Assembly: GCA_963726995.1 (NCBI GenBank)
Contig: CAVSEP010000007.1
Span: forward strand, 744,001 to 808,000
DNA from: DAIDKA01 sp963726995
GTDB lineage: Bacteria; Pseudomonadota; Gammaproteobacteria; Steroidobacterales; Steroidobacteraceae
Direction of reading: 5' to 3'
Length of the DNA stretch: 64,000 bases
Under the pieces are notes generated by a model. It did no database searches and was not told where the DNA came from. It was given only the letters and a program-made list of their open reading frames with translations. Shown here one piece after another: positions 62,182-64,000 of this stretch. The position numbers and the translations under genes were made by a program. How positions within the stretch are numbered: position 1 is the first letter of the stretch; each line of letters opens with the position of its first letter.

Positions 62182-63830
62182 TGTGCCCCCTCGAGCGCAG
62201 CACTCACGATCTGCTGCGCTTCCGCAAAGATCAGTTTCAGGTGATCCGGACCCTTCAGGCTCTCAGCGTAAATCTTGTAGATGCTCTCGGTGCCCGAGGG
62301 GCGCGCCGCAAACCAGCCGCTGGCGGTGACGACCTTGACCCCGCCGATGCCCGCGCCATTGCCCGGCGCCTTGGTGAGCACCGCTTCGATCTTCTCGCCG
62401 GCAAGGGTTGCGCTCCTGATCTGTTCGCCGGAAAGCTTCGAGAGCGCCTTGCGCTGCGCCGCATCCGCCGGAGCATCGACGCGCTCATAGGCGGGATTGC
62501 CCAGTTCCCGGGTGAGATCGGCATACACCTGCGACGGATCCTTGCCCGCCCTGGCCGTTATTTCCCCGGCCAGCAGCGCCAGCGCGATGCCATCCTTGTC
62601 GGTGGTCCACACGCTGCCGTCCCGGCGCAGCAGCGAGGCGCCGGCACTCTCCTCGCAGACGAAACCCAACGAGCCGTCGACCAGGCCATCGACGAACCAT
62701 TTGAAGCCCACGGGTGTTTCGTAGATCTTGCGGCCCAGCCTTGCGGCGACCTTGTCCAGCATCATGCTGGTCACCACGGTCTTGGCGATGGTGGCGCGCG
62801 TACTCCATTTCGGTCGGTTGGAGAACAGATAGTGGGCCGCCGCGGTCAGGTAGTGGTTCGGCGGCATCAGCCCGGCACTGCGCGTGACGACACCATGACG
62901 GTCGTGGTCGGTGTCGCAGGCAAAGGCGATATCGAATCGCTCCTTCAGGCCGATCAGACGCTGCATGGCGTGGGGCGATGAGGGATCCATACGGATCTTG
63001 CCGTCCCAGTCCAGGGTCATGAAGCGGAAGGTGGGGTCCACCGCGTCATTGGTCACGCTGAGGTCCAGCTTGTATTGCTCGGCAATCAGCGGCCAGTAGT
63101 GCACTCCCGCGCCGCCCAGCGGGTCCACGCCCATGTGCACGCCCGCGGCGCGAATGGCCTCCAGGTCGATGACCGAGGCCAGGTCATCCACGTAGGTATG
63201 CAGATAGTCGTACGGATGGGTGCTGCCCAGGGCGCGCGCCTGCCGGTAGGGCATGCGCCGCACGCCGTCCAGTTTCACGGCCAGCAGTTCGTTGGCCTTA
63301 TTTTCGATCCAGCTGGTGGCCGCGGTGTCGGCCGGTCCGCCGTTGGGCGGGTTGTACTTGAAGCCACCGCTGTCGGGTGGATTGTGCGAAGGCGTGATGA
63401 CGATGCCATCGGCGAGAGCGCTGCTGCGGCCGCGATTGTAGCTCAGGATGGCATGCGAGATGACCGGCGTGGGCGTGTAGTCGGTTTGCCCATCCGGCAC
63501 CATGACCGTCACGCCATTCGCGCCCAGCACCTCCAGCGCGCTGATGAAGGCGGGTTCCGACAAGGCGTGGGTGTCCATTCCCAGGAATAGCGGACCGCTG
63601 ATGCCCTGCTGGGCACGGTACAGGACGATGGCCTGTGAGATCGCCAGGATATGCGCCTCGTTGAAGGAGCACTGCAGCGAACTGCCGCGGTGTCCGGAGG
63701 TGCCGAACGCCACTTTCTGGTCGGCCACGGACGGATCGGGTGCTTGCGAGTAATAGGCACAGATCAGCCGCGGCACGTTGACCAGCAAGGATGCCGGCAC
63801 CGGTCTTCCGGCCAGCTGGCTTATTGTCAT
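62178..63830 (-). CDS. pgm: Phosphoglucomutase
   Basis: Interconverts glucose-1- and glucose-6-phosphate. GTSGHRGSS (residues 43-51) is the N-terminal signature, ITPSHNPPDSGGFKYN holds the phosphoserine Ser148, ACDTDHDRHGVVTR the Mg2+ loop, and CEESAGASLL the sugar loop. Length 550 is normal. The tail ARPSGTESIYKIYAES binds phosphate. It is the first gene of a two-gene unit with the exported epimerase. Confidence 0.96.
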   Translation of the reverse strand: MTISQLAGRPVPASLLVNVPRLICAYYSQAPDPSVADQKVAFGTSGHRGSSLQCSFNEAHILAISQAIVLYRAQQGISGPLFLGMDTHALSEPAFISALEVLGANGVTVMVPDGQTDYTPTPVISHAILSYNRGRSSALADGIVITPSHNPPDSGGFKYNPPNGGPADTAATSWIENKANELLAVKLDGVRRMPYRQARALGSTHPYDYLHTYVDDLASVIDLEAIRAAGVHMGVDPLGGAGVHYWPLIAEQYKLDLSVTNDAVDPTFRFMTLDWDGKIRMDPSSPHAMQRLIGLKERFDIAFACDTDHDRHGVVTRSAGLMPPNHYLTAAAHYLFSNRPKWSTRATIAKTVVTSMMLDKVAARLGRKIYETPVGFKWFVDGLVDGSLGFVCEESAGASLLRRDGSVWTTDKDGIALALLAGEITARAGKDPSQVYADLTRELGNPAYERVDAPADAAQRKALSKLSGEQIRSATLAGEKIEAVLTKAPGNGAGIGGVKVVTASGWFAARPSGTESIYKIYAESLKGPDHLKLIFAEAQQIVSAALEGAQ

Positions 63831-64000
63831 CTGCCTGCTCTCCTAACTGAGTTTTCACTTGCGCAGCGGGGCTGCGCTGGGCGACCATTTGGATAATTGT
63901 CGCATTTGCGACGGCTGTTCCCCAGCCAACCCACTCCTTTTATTGTGGCCCGGCGCGCCGGTCGCGGCAGTCAGCGGGCGTTACGGACTTTTTTGTCATG
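63831..64000. other. Upstream region of pgm, possible C-terminus of an outside gene
   Basis: No complete gene. On the minus strand a frame entering at the window edge ends with TAA at 63940-63942 (last residues DRRAGPQ). It could be the tail of a gene beyond the window or noncoding. Confidence 0.3.

Noticed and set aside
1..64000. tRNA, rRNA and transposase genes
   Set aside because: I looked for tRNA cloverleaf ends, rRNA and IS signatures and found none; a covariance-model scan would be needed to be sure.

Overview
The window looks like a GC-rich gammaproteobacterial chromosome, probably from the Xanthomonadales, Steroidobacterales or Nevskiales. Pointers to this are the fused RlmKL 23S rRNA methyltransferase, a GumN-type TraB protein, a DUF885 zincin, a GlyGly-CTERM protease and dense coding on both strands. 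I saw no rRNA, tRNA, CRISPR array, integrase or transposase.

1-15.4 kb is an accessory, partly decayed region next to msrA. It holds a GloVer-repeat protein cut by the window edge, a di-heme cytochrome whose signal peptide is out of frame, a TraB/GumN gene with an in-frame stop, an MFS transporter, an exported SDR enzyme, a TIR-TolB-TPR signalling protein, a wrecked TOTE primase-helicase, an AbiEi/AbiEii toxin-antitoxin pair with twin palindromic operators, and two truncated genes fused head to head. Diverged 74-bp copies of the 3' end of msrA lie at 4.15, 6.85 and 9.37 kb, all oriented like the intact gene at 15.4 kb. Each is preceded by a CGGTAGA-N4-CGGTAGA motif. The likeliest reading is repeated insertion of cargo at the end of msrA, giving a defence-rich hotspot.

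15.3-21.9 kb carries msrA, a patatin/Omp85 protein, a PLDc_N-TPR membrane protein and a frameshifted subtilase. 21.9-38 kb is devoted to polyamines. A ten-gene minus-strand operon runs puuD-puuA-potF-potG-potH-potI-ppgK-aminotransferase-Cys/Met PLP enzyme-aguA, most genes overlapping by 4 bp. Opposite it lie puuB, puuR (followed by rlmL) and an omega-amino acid aminotransferase. Together they could import putrescine, glutamylate and oxidise it, hydrolyse the product to GABA, and deiminate agmatine.

38-46.4 kb is core metabolism: an OmpA-family protein, pyrD, a purM-like gene, an esterase, a DUF885 peptidase, a ferritin-like protein, yciH and a drug exporter. 46.5-63.8 kb is sugar and periplasmic oxidation: a cytochrome-sorbosone dehydrogenase fusion, an AGE-family epimerase, a ROK fructokinase, a secreted GH-like enzyme, glyoxalase, an aldehyde dehydrogenase, a PQQ dehydrogenase-cupin protein, a cobalamin-riboswitch btuB, an exported epimerase and pgm.

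Single-base frameshifts break many otherwise well-conserved genes, including several in the polyamine operon. They may be sequencing errors or real decay, and the affected genes are annotated as broken copies of a recognisable family.
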